Positions 8,186 to 17,940 of a stretch of DNA of 64,000 nt are shown here, piece by piece. Position 1 is the first letter of the stretch. Every line of letters begins with the position of its first letter. The translations under genes and the position numbers were made by a program. This DNA is from JBDOQU01 sp039839375 (GTDB taxonomy: Bacteria; Pseudomonadota; Alphaproteobacteria; DSM-16000; Inquilinaceae). Location: NCBI RefSeq assembly GCF_039839375.1, contig NZ_JBDOQU010000020.1, positions 18,127 through 82,126 on the forward strand, read 5' to 3'. The notes beneath the pieces were generated by a model. It saw nothing but the letters and a program-made list of their open reading frames with translations, was not told where the DNA came from and did no database searches.

Positions 8186-9343
8186 ATGCCGGATTCCACC
8201 GCCATGGCGGTCATCGACAGCGATTATGTCACCCGCATCCTGCTGCGGCTGCTGAACACGGCCAGCCCGACCGGCTTCACCGACCATGTCGTCCATGTGG
8301 TGGGGGAGGAGCTGGAGGCGCTGGGCATCGCGTTCGAGATCACGCGCCGCGGCGCGATGCGGGCGAACCTGCCCGGCCGGGTGGCGTCACCGGACAGGTC
8401 CATCGTCGGCCATCTGGACACGCTGGGCGCGCTGGTGAAGGATCTGAAGCCCAACGGCCGCCTCGCCATCGTGTCGATCGGCACATGGTCGGCGCGGTTC
8501 GCCGAAGGGGCGCGGGTGACGGTGTTCACCGACCATGCCGCCCATCGCGGCACCATCCTGCCGCTCAAGGCCTCCGGCCACACCTATAATGACGAGATCG
8601 ATACCCAGCCCGTCTCCTGGGATAATCTGGAGGTCCGGATCGACGAGCCGGTGCGCGACCGGAAGGATTTGATCGATCTCGGCTTCAATATCGGCGACTT
8701 CATCGCCGTCGACACGGTGCCGGAGATCCTGCCCAACGGCTTCATCAATTCCCGTCACCTGGACGACAAGGCGGGCGTTGCGGCGATGCTGGGCGCGGCC
8801 AAGGCGATCGTCGACCGCAAGGCGACCCTGCCGCTCGACTGCCATCTGCTGATGACGATATCGGAGGAGGTCGGGTCCGGCGCCTCGTCGGTCCTGCACC
8901 AGGACGTGGCGGAGATGGTGTCGGTCGACAACGGCACGGTGGCTCCGGGCCAGAACAGCCAGGAAACCGGCGTCACCGTCGCCATGGCCGATTCGTCCGG
9001 CCCGTTCGACTATCACCTGACAAGGCGGATGATCGACCTCTGCCGGGAGAACGGCATCTCCCATCAGCGCGACGTTTTCAGATATTACCGCTGCGACAGC
9101 GCCTCGGCGGTGGAGGCGGGGAACGACATCCGCACCGCGCTCGTCTGCTTCGGCATCGACGCCTCCCACGGCTATGAGCGGACGCATATGAACTCGATCT
9201 TGTCGGTCGCCTCGCTCCTCTACCACTATATGCAGAGCCCGCCGCTCTTCGAGCGCGACAAGGAGGCGATAGGCCCGCTGGAGGACTTCCCGGACACCGC
9301 ATCCGACTGGGAAGATCCGGCGACCGTCGCGCTTACGCCGTGA
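8186..9343 (+). CDS. M42-family peptidase-like protein of the NAGGN cluster
   Basis: This 385-residue member of the M42 metallopeptidase family always travels with the two NAGGN biosynthesis genes. Its exact substrate is not settled; turnover of NAGGN or a precursor is plausible. Metal-binding features include VGHLDTLGA near residue 70, the SRHLDDKAGVAAMLGA motif near 190, the catalytic SEEVGSG near 230 and a final HGYERTHMNSI. It is preceded by a strong AAGGAAGG. It ends the operon; a 267-base leader of the next gene follows. Confidence 0.88.
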   Translation: MPDSTAMAVIDSDYVTRILLRLLNTASPTGFTDHVVHVVGEELEALGIAFEITRRGAMRANLPGRVASPDRSIVGHLDTLGALVKDLKPNGRLAIVSIGTWSARFAEGARVTVFTDHAAHRGTILPLKASGHTYNDEIDTQPVSWDNLEVRIDEPVRDRKDLIDLGFNIGDFIAVDTVPEILPNGFINSRHLDDKAGVAAMLGAAKAIVDRKATLPLDCHLLMTISEEVGSGASSVLHQDVAEMVSVDNGTVAPGQNSQETGVTVAMADSSGPFDYHLTRRMIDLCRENGISHQRDVFRYYRCDSASAVEAGNDIRTALVCFGIDASHGYERTHMNSILSVASLLYHYMQSPPLFERDKEAIGPLEDFPDTASDWEDPATVALTP

Positions 9344-9610
9344 GATGATATGCAACCGAGGACGCTTGCCTAAACGGGCGCTTCCTGTGCATAGTTAACA
9401 AGTTCGTAAGGCCTATTGGGTTTTGCGGGCGGGTCGTGAGAAGGCTTGGCGTGGCGCGGTCATCAATCCCGGTTAGAGAAACTTCGATCCCCGGCCTGTC
9501 CGGGCGATACGGAGTCGCACAGGGCTGTCCGACGCTCCCCTCTGTCCGTGAGCTTCTCGGGTGTGCATCGGGGATGCGGAAGGCATCCCGACTTGGAGTT
9601 TCTGTTTCCG
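9344..9610 (+). promoter_or_regulatory. Leader and promoter region of the double cold-shock protein gene
   Basis: The gap before the cold-shock gene is long and no short gene in it is convincing. Cold-shock genes often carry long structured 5' untranslated leaders, and this stretch could be one. I did not identify a cold box or a defined promoter. Confidence 0.35.
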
Positions 9611-10264
9611 ATGATGAACCGTCGTAATTTCTCCCAGCCGTCGCCGTCCCAGACGAACGTGACGGCCGTCGTGAAGTGGTACAACCCAACCAAGGGATTC
9701 GGATTCGTGCAGCCGTCGGACGGCTCGCCGGACGCGTTCCTGCACGCATCGGTGGTTGAACAGGCCGGACACCGTGAGGTGATGGAAGGCGCGACGATCG
9801 TCTGCGACCTGTCCGACGGCCAGAAGGGTCCGCAGGTCGCGGCCATCCACAACCTCGATAATTCGACCGGCACGTCCGGCGGCAGCCGCGGCTTTGGCGG
9901 CGGTGGTGGCGGTGGCGGGTATGGCGACCGCGATCGTGGCGGCTACGGCGATCGTGATCGCGGCGGGTATGGCGACCGTGACCGCGGCGGCTTTGGCGGC
10001 GGCGGCTTCGGGGGTGGCGGCTATGGCGGCCCGCGCGGTGGCGGCGGACCGGCCGGCGTTTCCGTCGAAGGCACGGTCAAGTTCTACAATGCGGCGAAGG
10101 GCTTCGGCTTCATCACGCCGGACGATGGCGGCAAGGACGTCTTCGTCTCCTCCCGCACGCTGGAGCGGGCCGGCCTGATGCAGCTTGAAACCGATCAGCG
10201 CGTGCGGGTCTCCACCCGCATGGGCCAGAAGGGTCCGATGGCCGATTCGGTCGAACTGGCCTGA
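9611..10264 (+). CDS. Protein with two cold-shock domains joined by a Gly/Arg/Asp-rich repeat linker
   Basis: Two cold-shock domains bind single-stranded nucleic acid: residues about 17-80, with VVKWYNPTKGFGFVQP, and about 148-215, with TVKFYNAAKGFGFITP and DVFVSSRTL. Both carry the RNP1-like KGFGF motif. The linker has about four tandem copies of a GGYGDRDR-type heptad flanked by polyglycine runs, resembling eukaryotic RGG boxes. The start is ATG 9611 (or 9614), which gives MMNRRNFSQ; longer upstream frames are leader. The gene ends in a strong terminator. A role as an RNA chaperone or regulator is the family expectation; targets are unknown. Confidence 0.9.
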   Translation: MMNRRNFSQPSPSQTNVTAVVKWYNPTKGFGFVQPSDGSPDAFLHASVVEQAGHREVMEGATIVCDLSDGQKGPQVAAIHNLDNSTGTSGGSRGFGGGGGGGGYGDRDRGGYGDRDRGGYGDRDRGGFGGGGFGGGGYGGPRGGGGPAGVSVEGTVKFYNAAKGFGFITPDDGGKDVFVSSRTLERAGLMQLETDQRVRVSTRMGQKGPMADSVELA

Positions 10265-10308
10265 AGCCGGCAAAAGCCGACAAAAGCCTACATTTAAAAA
10301 ATTGGGAG

Positions 10309-10340
10309 ACGGCGGTCCTTCGGGGCCGCCGTTTTCTCTT
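10309..10340 (+). terminator. Rho-independent terminator of the cold-shock gene
   Basis: A 10-bp stem (10309-10318 with 10323-10332, one G-U pair) closes a TTCG tetraloop and is followed by TTTTCTCTTTC. It sits 45 bases after the cold-shock gene stop. Confidence 0.92.
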
Positions 10341-10455
10341 TCGCGTTCCCGCCGTGTCGTCGGACGGCCAGCCGAAGTCGCAGCCGTCATAGCCCCGGCC
10401 GCGCGCCGAACCCATTCTCTGGACAAGAAGGTTCTTCCGGTTCGGGGGATATGCG

Positions 10456-11418
10456 ATGGCGCTGTTGGATTTTCGTCTGGCCAGGAAGGCAGCCGCTCCG
10501 GCGACGGAGCCGCCGGACGCCGCACTGGAAGAACTGGTGCCGTCCTTCCTCCAGGGATTCTCGATAGAGACGCTGCCCCAGGTCGCCGCCAAGACCCCAA
10601 GCTACCAGGACCTCGTTCCCGAGGGCGCCAGCGTCTATATCGCCTTCGTCCCCGGTTCGGACTGGCGGGATATCGTCCATGTGGCGAAGAGGCTGAGGCA
10701 TGAAGGGCTGAACCCGGTGCCCCACGTCCCGGCCCGGACGATGGAGGGGCGTGAGGAGCTGGAACGCTATCTCGGCCGTCTCTCCGAAGATGCCGGCGTT
10801 ACCCAGGTGCTGGCGATCGGCGGCGACGTTCCCGCCCCGGCGGGGGAGTTCGCCTCCACCATGGACATGCTGGAGACGGGGCTGTTCGACCGGTTCGGCA
10901 TCCGGCGGATCGGCGTTGCCGGCCATCCGGAAGGCTACAAGCCGATCGGCGATGCCGGGATCATGGCCTCGATCAAGGACAAGAACGCCTTCTCATCCCG
11001 GACCGACGCCGATCTCCACATCGTCACGCAATTCTGCTTCGATGCTCGCACGGTCATCGATTGGGACCGCAGGCTGCGCCGCGCCGGCAACCATCTGCCG
11101 ATCCATATCGGCATCGCCGGTCCCGCTAAGCTGAAGAGCCTGATGCATTACGCGGCGCTGTGCGGCGTCGGCGCGTCGGCCAAGGTGCTGAAGCGCCAGG
11201 CGTTCAACATGGCGAAGCTGGCCTCGGTCTCCGCGCCCGACCGGATCGTCGCCGACCTCGCCCGCTACAAGGCGACCGACCCCGATTGCGGCATCGCCCA
11301 GGCCCATTTTTTCACCTTCGGCGGCCTCCAGCGCGCCGCCGACTGGCTGGACGCCGCCATCAAAGCCGACTTCACCCCCACCCAAACCGGCTTCGACGTC
11401 CACCGCGACCTGGGATAG
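10456..11418 (+). CDS. MetF-like methylenetetrahydrofolate reductase family protein
   Basis: The 320-residue protein belongs to the MetF TIM-barrel family, which interconverts 5,10-methylene- and 5-methyl-tetrahydrofolate using FAD. Family marks are SIETLPQVAAK at the start, VLAIGGDVPAP near residue 118, GVAGHPEGYKP near 155, the TQFCFD segment near 193, and HIGIAGPAKL near 215. It is somewhat divergent from housekeeping MetF. Such divergent copies often serve methyl-H4folate oxidation in demethylation pathways. That would fit the corrinoid cluster 12 kb downstream, but the two are not in one operon. A terminator separates it from the cold-shock gene. Confidence 0.82.
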   Translation: MALLDFRLARKAAAPATEPPDAALEELVPSFLQGFSIETLPQVAAKTPSYQDLVPEGASVYIAFVPGSDWRDIVHVAKRLRHEGLNPVPHVPARTMEGREELERYLGRLSEDAGVTQVLAIGGDVPAPAGEFASTMDMLETGLFDRFGIRRIGVAGHPEGYKPIGDAGIMASIKDKNAFSSRTDADLHIVTQFCFDARTVIDWDRRLRRAGNHLPIHIGIAGPAKLKSLMHYAALCGVGASAKVLKRQAFNMAKLASVSAPDRIVADLARYKATDPDCGIAQAHFFTFGGLQRAADWLDAAIKADFTPTQTGFDVHRDLG

Positions 11419-11434
11419 GCGCAGGAACGCCCAC

Positions 11435-11595
11435 TAGGTCACCCCGGACTTGATCCGGGGTCCAGGGGCCTTGCCGAAGGAGGCCTTCACGCTGTCCGGC
11501 GGGGCTGAAAGGTCAGCGCCGCTGGATTCCCGATCAAGTCGGGAATGACCTTTTTAGGTCATGCCGGACCCCGATCCGGCATCCATACGGTATCG
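11435..11595. repeat. Cluster of GGTCATTCCCGA/CTTGATC-type palindromic repeats
   Basis: The stretch has two hairpin units in inverted orientation. One is CCCCGGA-CTTGA-TCCGGGG at 11442-11460. The other is TTCCCGA-TCAAG-TCGGGAA near 11527-11547, and the outer AGGTCA/TGACCT edges also pair. A third unit (GCCGGA...TCCGGC) follows. The same family recurs at 36940-37280. These are dispersed non-coding palindromes of the REP type and mark the left edge of an accessory patch. Confidence 0.8.
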
Positions 11596-11697
11596 ATGCC
11601 GGTGAAGCTGTCTCCGGTTCTTCGCCATCGCTGAAGCGGCATGGACCTATGGATCCTTGCGTTGGATGGTTGCAAGAATGGAGGAGGGAAAAGGGCC

Positions 11698-11949
11698 ATG
11701 AAATCTCAAACCAGCAATTACGCTCTTCGCCTCCTTTCCTCCGTAAAGGCGGAGGCGGAGAAGGTGGCGGCGGAGGAGGGGACGACCCTCAACCAATTCA
11801 TCAATGTGGCCGTCGCGGAAAAGCTGTCCGCCCTTAGAACGGAGAGGTATTTCCGCGAACGGGCGGAGCGGGGCGAGCTTTCAGCATTCGAATCCTTCCT
11901 CGATGGCACCGATGACGAACCAGCAGGCTCCGGCGACGATATTCGCTGA
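11698..11949 (+). CDS. Ribbon-helix-helix (HicB/Arc-like) antitoxin-type protein
   Basis: The 83-residue protein reads MKSQTSNYALRLLSSVKAEA, then EEGTTLNQFINVAVAEKLSALRTE. This is the usual layout of small ribbon-helix-helix DNA-binding proteins annotated as HicB-family antitoxins. The ATG at 11698 follows GGAGGG; a longer frame starting at 11641 is not needed. No toxin gene is intact next to it, though a decayed frame ending at 12130 could be the remains of a partner. It lies within the repeat-bordered accessory patch. Confidence 0.72.
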   Translation: MKSQTSNYALRLLSSVKAEAEKVAAEEGTTLNQFINVAVAEKLSALRTERYFRERAERGELSAFESFLDGTDDEPAGSGDDIR

Positions 11950-11980
11950 ATCCCTCATCCATTGCCGGCCGTCACGCTGA

Positions 11981-12130
11981 ACAACTCGGTTTCGGACCGG
12001 CGCGCATCACTCCTTCCAACTGCTGCGCGGCTATCGCCATGGGTTGAGAATCGGTCGAGCGCCTGACTACCAATTAATTGCTATCCACCTGACGGAGGAT
12101 GCGACGACGGTCAAGGTTTACAATCTGTAG
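11981..12130 (+). pseudogene. Possible gene remnant after the ribbon-helix-helix gene
   Basis: A stop-free frame without a good start encodes about 48 residues ending RAPDYQLIAIHLTEDATTV and KVYNL before TAG. The composition looks like the tail of a real protein, not of random GC-rich frame. I do not recognise the family. It may be the C-terminal remnant of a toxin once paired with the upstream antitoxin. The remaining bases to 12424 hold nothing I can support. Confidence 0.35.
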
Positions 12131-12430
12131 GTGATCGGGGAAGATAATACGGTTGTACAGCGACGGATGTTGCGAATAGATCGGGCGGCTGACTCTACGC
12201 TGCACCAGCAGGGTCCATAGTTGTGCTTAGATAACATTTGCGCGTCGCATACAGCCGTAACCGCAGCTTCTTTCTGTATAACTCAGGTACGATAAACAAT
12301 CTTGGTTAGAATTATCCGAGTGCGGTCGTGATTTCGGAGAGGAGGCACCTCCTTAGCGGTTTCATAAGCTTGAATGGCGTTTCCTTACCGCTGTCTGTCG
12401 GGCCGGCATCTCTAGCAAAGGTGGATGCCA

Positions 12431-13099
12431 ATGTCGAAACCTCTTATCGCATTGACCGAAATCATTCTGCCGATTGCGGTTGCTTTATATTTTTTCGGAT
12501 GGATATATACTTACTACTGGTTGGAATATTTTGGCGGCGATGTTAGTGCAATAGATTTAAATATTTATTTTATTATCGTGTATTCATTTTCTGTGTTGTC
12601 ATTTTTTTTAGAGATTCTATGGAATTATATTTTCAATATTATTTCTGGTTTTTCGGTATTGATGTCGATATTTTTGATCGTTATTATATATTTATTGATC
12701 GTCAGATATTTTAGAGACCACGCAAGTACTTTCATCAGCCGTTTGGCGAGCCCAGTTGTCTATGCAATGGTGTTTGTGGTCATAATTACCGGGGGGTACT
12801 TTATTTCGCGAGAAGCTGGAATCGCGAAAGCCCATGAGATCCGGCGCAACCCACAACAGTTGATCTATTTTGTACTGAAGAAGAATGGTCGGCCCGACGA
12901 CCCGATCTTCGATGGACCTTTTCAAAACTGGAATAACGGATATCAACTGTACAAGATCACTGCGACTAAAGATTTCTATATCGTCCTTTGGCAAAGCAGT
13001 CCCGGAGAGGTGGGATGGGTTTTCGAGATTCCTCGTTCTAGCGTCTCTGCGGCTCAAATTCTCATGCGGAATGACCCAGCCGTCAGGAGGGATCAATGA
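12431..13099 (+). CDS. Membrane protein of unknown function, AT-rich
   Basis: About 222 residues, not recognised. Hydrophobic segments lie near residues 6-30 (LIALTEIILPIAVALYFFGW), 40-65, 70-95 and 110-130, so three to four membrane spans are likely. A soluble C-terminal part (about 135-222) follows. The chosen ATG is 12431, because an AGGTGG lies at proper spacing, with 12425 as alternative. Codon use is far more AT-rich than in the surrounding genes (many ATT, TTT, ATA), which points to recent acquisition. It overlaps the next gene by 4 bases (ATGA), so the pair is translationally coupled. Confidence 0.75.
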   Translation: MSKPLIALTEIILPIAVALYFFGWIYTYYWLEYFGGDVSAIDLNIYFIIVYSFSVLSFFLEILWNYIFNIISGFSVLMSIFLIVIIYLLIVRYFRDHASTFISRLASPVVYAMVFVVIITGGYFISREAGIAKAHEIRRNPQQLIYFVLKKNGRPDDPIFDGPFQNWNNGYQLYKITATKDFYIVLWQSSPGEVGWVFEIPRSSVSAAQILMRNDPAVRRDQ

Positions 13100-13644
13100 T
13101 CAGGCTCTTGCTCATGGTTGTGCTGACGTGCGCACCAACAAGAACGACGTTAGCGCAAGATTATTCCGAGTCTGCAGTCTATCTATATGTTGACGAGAAC
13201 GGCGCGCCGATTCTCGGATATCGGATCGAATCCGTAACGGAGGGTGGCAACAACTTTCGCACTTGTGATGATCAACTCATGAGGGTTGATCCAGTCGATC
13301 TCCATTTTATCTCGGGAGGCTGCAACCGACCCGCGCTCTCCAGTCCGGTAGCGGTTGGCCCTCCAGACATTGACACGCAGACCGGGCCAGAAATGTCTCT
13401 AATAGGTAGCCGCGTGGTCGCTTCGAATGGCGCCGGGGTTGGGACCATCGAGGATGTCGTTGTCGACGCCGATACGGGTAGTGTGCGCCAACTTGTGATC
13501 GCGGTGGGAGACTTTCTCGGCGTCGGAGAAAAATTGGTTGCAGTCGATATCGCGGATATCGAGTGGCGGACCAACGAGAACATTGTTTTGTTCGCAACAC
13601 CCGCGGAAGTAGAGGCGCTACCGGAGTTCACCTATTCTGACTAA
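13096..13644 (+). CDS. Secreted PRC-barrel protein
   Basis: The 182-residue protein has a likely signal peptide (residues 1-20, MIRLLLMVVLTCAPTRTTLA, cleaved before QDYSES). An unassigned domain with two cysteines follows, and then a C-terminal PRC-barrel (about residues 95-175) with LIGSRVVASNGAGVGTIEDV and VVDADTGSVRQLVIAVGDFL. PRC-barrels are small beta domains used in adaptor and RNA or photosynthetic contexts; in exported proteins the role is usually unknown. Its start overlaps the stop of the membrane protein gene, which suggests the two work together. Base composition is intermediate between that gene and the genome. Confidence 0.78.
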   Translation: MIRLLLMVVLTCAPTRTTLAQDYSESAVYLYVDENGAPILGYRIESVTEGGNNFRTCDDQLMRVDPVDLHFISGGCNRPALSSPVAVGPPDIDTQTGPEMSLIGSRVVASNGAGVGTIEDVVVDADTGSVRQLVIAVGDFLGVGEKLVAVDIADIEWRTNENIVLFATPAEVEALPEFTYSD

Positions 13645-13706
13645 TAAGACCAAACCATGGGTCGTAAAACTACGAGGTCGGCTTATGAGGGCCAGGGTAT
13701 GGCTCG

Positions 13707-14447
13707 TCATCCCGCGAAGAAGGCGGCGGCCATGATCAGCCCCAGCGCCACGATGCCGATCCGCAGGGCCGTCGGCGGGATGCGGCGGGCGAGGCGGGCG
13801 CCGGCATAGCCGCCGGCGATGGCGGCGACAGTCATGATAGCCGCCTCCTTCCAATGGACCGCGCCGCCGACGGCGTAGGCGGCGACCGCGATCGTCGTCA
13901 GCACGGCGGAAAGCGCGGTCTTCAGCCCGTTCATGGCGTTCAGGCTGGTCATGCCGAACAGCGCCAGATGGGCCAGCAGCAGGATGCCGAGCCCGCCATT
14001 GAAATAGCCGCCATAGACGGAGACGACGAACAGCGCCGCCAGCATCTGCCCCTTGCCGCCCGCTCCACGCCGGCGCATCGCGTCGGATAGCTTGCCGCCG
14101 AAGGCGAACAGCGCCGTCGCCGCCAGCAGCAGCCAGGGCACGATTGCCCGGAAGACATCGTCCGGCGTCACCAGCAGCAGCAACGCGCCCACCAGCCCGC
14201 CCGCCAGACTGACAGCCGCCAGCCAGGGCAGCCCGACGCTCGCCACCGGCGTCAGGTCGCGACGGAATCCATAGGCCCCACTGACATAGCCGGGCAGCAG
14301 CGCGACAGTGCCGGTGGCGTTGGCGGCGACAGGGGGCACTCCGGCATGGATCAGCGCCGGCAGGGTAAGGAAGCTGCCGCCGCCCGCCATGGCGTTCAGC
14401 GCGCCGGCCAGGAAGGCGGCGGCCATCAACAGGGCGATCGTGGTCAT
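13707..14447 (-). CDS. TauE/SafE (TSUP) family anion permease
   Basis: This 246-residue inner-membrane protein is of the sulfite exporter TauE/SafE family. It has about eight hydrophobic segments and the family's N-terminal FLAGALNAMAGGGSFLTLPAL and the repeated GGYFNGGLGILLLAHLALFG. The substrate is probably a small organic or sulfur-containing anion and cannot be read from sequence. The start lies 9 bases after the betB stop, so it may be the last gene of a betA-betB operon. That would make a role linked to betaine or related osmolytes possible. Confidence 0.88.
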   Translation of the reverse strand: MTTIALLMAAAFLAGALNAMAGGGSFLTLPALIHAGVPPVAANATGTVALLPGYVSGAYGFRRDLTPVASVGLPWLAAVSLAGGLVGALLLLVTPDDVFRAIVPWLLLAATALFAFGGKLSDAMRRRGAGGKGQMLAALFVVSVYGGYFNGGLGILLLAHLALFGMTSLNAMNGLKTALSAVLTTIAVAAYAVGGAVHWKEAAIMTVAAIAGGYAGARLARRIPPTALRIGIVALGLIMAAAFFAG

Positions 14448-14456
14448 GGAGGATGG

Positions 14457-15925
<1,469 letters not shown>

Positions 15926-15929
<4 letters not shown>

Positions 15930-17593
15930 CTCTGGTCGGTTTCCCAGTTCGGGGCTCGATAGACGGGGGCGTCGGAGGGCGGCAAAGGCGTCCGGCCCAG
16001 GATCATGTCGGCCGCCTTTTCCGCGATCATGATGGTCGGCGCGTTCAGATTGCCGCTGACGATCGACGGCATGATGGAACTGTCGACGACGCGCAAGCCC
16101 TCCACGCCATGGACGCGCGCCTGTCCGTCCACGACCGCCATCTCATCCTCGCCCATCTTGCAGGCGCAGGAGGGGTGGTAGGCGCTTTCGGCATTGTTGC
16201 GCACGAACTCGTCGATCTCCGCATCCGTCCGCACTTCCTTGCCCGGCTTCAGCTCCTCGCCGCGATAGGGGTCGAAGGCGGGCTGGGCGAAGATCTCCCG
16301 CGTCAGCCGGACGGCGGCCCGCATCTCGATCCAGTCCTCGTCCCTGGACATCAGGTTGGGCTGGATGATAGGCGCGTCCGTCGGGTCGGCGCTGCGCAGC
16401 CTGATCCAGCCCCGGCTTTGGGATCGCATCGGCCCGACATGGGCTTGGAAGCCGTGCCTGTCGGTGGGGTTGGAGCCGTCATAATTCACCGACATCGGCA
16501 GGAAGTGATATTGCAAGTCCGGATGCGGCACGCCCGGCCGGCTGCGGATGAACGCGCCGGATTCGAAATGATTGGTCGCGCCCAGCCCGGTCTTGAGGAG
16601 ATACCATTCCAGCCCGATCCGCGCCTTCGCGATCGGGTTCATCGCGTTGTAGAGCGTGATCGGCTGCGTGCATTCATACTGGACGTAAAGCTCCAGATGG
16701 TCCTGGAGGTTCTGCCCCACGCCCGGCCTGTCCGCCACGATCTCGATCCCCAGCGCCTTCAGATCGTCCGCAGGTCCGATGCCGGACAGCAGCAGAAGCT
16801 GGGGGGAGTTGATCGCCCCGGCCGACAGGATGACCTCCCGCTCCGCCCGGACGCGCACGGTCTCCCCGTCCCGGACATATTCCACCCCGACCGCGCGGCC
16901 CTTCTCGAACAGCAGGCGGGTTGTCAGGGCGCCGGTGATCCTGGTCAGGTTGGGCCGCTTCTCGGCGGGATGCAGATAGGCGACGGCGGCGCTCCAGCGG
17001 CGGCCATTATGGACGGTCATGTCCATGGGGCCGAATCCTTCCTGCTGGTAGCCGTTCTGGTCGTCGGTCAGCGGATAGCCCGCCTGCTTCCCTGCCTGGA
17101 TGAAGGCGTCGTAGAGCGGGTTTCGGCAGGCGCCGGTGGAGACATGGAGCGGCCCGCTATCGCCGTGATAGGCGTCGCCGCCCTTGTTCCGCGTCTCTGC
17201 CCGGCGGAAATAGGGAAGGCAATGGGCGTAGGACCAGTGCTCCATCCCCGGAGCCTCGGCCCACCGGTCGTAATCCAGCGCGTTGCCGCGCACATAGGCC
17301 ATGCCGTTGATGGAGGATGACCCGCCCAGCAGTCGCCCCCTCGGCCAGTGCAGACGGCGGCCGTTCATATGCTCCTGCGGCTCGGTCCGGTAGTCCCAGG
17401 ACAGCTTGGGATCGTTCATCGGGTAGCTGAGGGCCGACGGCATATGGATGCGCCAGTCCCACCAGGGGTCAGGTCCGCCGGCCTCGACCAGCAGCACCTT
17501 GTGGTCGCCCTCCTCCGTCAGCCTGTTGGCCAGGACGCAACCGGCCGACCCGGCGCCGACGATGACGTAATCGAAATTCTGGCTCGTGCTCAT
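15926..17593 (-). CDS. betA: Choline dehydrogenase
   Basis: BetA is the membrane-associated FAD enzyme that oxidises choline to betaine aldehyde. The 555-residue GMC oxidoreductase begins with the FAD Rossmann motif YVIVGAGSAGCVLANRL, has the GMC signature GRLLGGSSSINGMAYVRG near residue 85, LSAGAINSPQLLLLSGIGP near 255, and the C-terminal active-site region YHPSCACKMG with the final HVEGLRVVDSSIMP-like segment. The start at ATG 17593 (MSTSQNF) has GAAGAG at good spacing; a GTG three codons earlier is possible. betI is not in the window. The 338-base gap to the divergent choX gene must hold both promoters. Confidence 0.94.
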
Positions 17594-17940
17594 GAACGAC
17601 ACTCTTCGGCCCCGGAAAGCGGGCCAGCCTCTCCATGCGCGGCCTTCAGGTCAACCGTCCTGTTTCAGCCGCGTCATCCGTTGCTGCGTTGCAAAAATAT
17701 TCTGGCGTTCTTCGTTCCTGATACGGATCGATGGCAATTTCATTTCCCGATCCCGGTAATGAAGTTGTCTCAACTGCCGAAAAGAGGTCGTTTCCGGAAT
17801 GGTTCGGGTCCGGCCGCCTCTTGTGGTCGGAAAGATTGTCGCTAGGATAGTCTCAAATTCGACCTATCGCGCAACGTCGCGGTTTTCAGGAGGCACCACC
17901 CGGAAACGGGCAACAATCAGCAATAAAAGGAGGAAAGGGC
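17594..17940. promoter_or_regulatory. Divergent promoter region between betA and the choline transporter operon
   Basis: No gene is seen here. The region separates betBA (minus) from choXWV (plus), so it must contain both promoters and possibly operators for a choline-responsive regulator. I found no clear long palindrome. The choX ribosome binding site (AAAGGAGG, about 10 bases before its ATG) is very strong. Confidence 0.45.

Noticed and set aside
9897..10045. Tandem repeats as a possible CRISPR or minisatellite
   Set aside because: The repeats are in frame and encode the Gly/Arg/Asp linker of the cold-shock protein. There are no spacers.
12328..12546. Small open frame before the AT-rich membrane protein gene
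   Set aside because: It overlaps the start of the membrane protein in another frame, lacks a ribosome binding site and shows no protein-like pattern.
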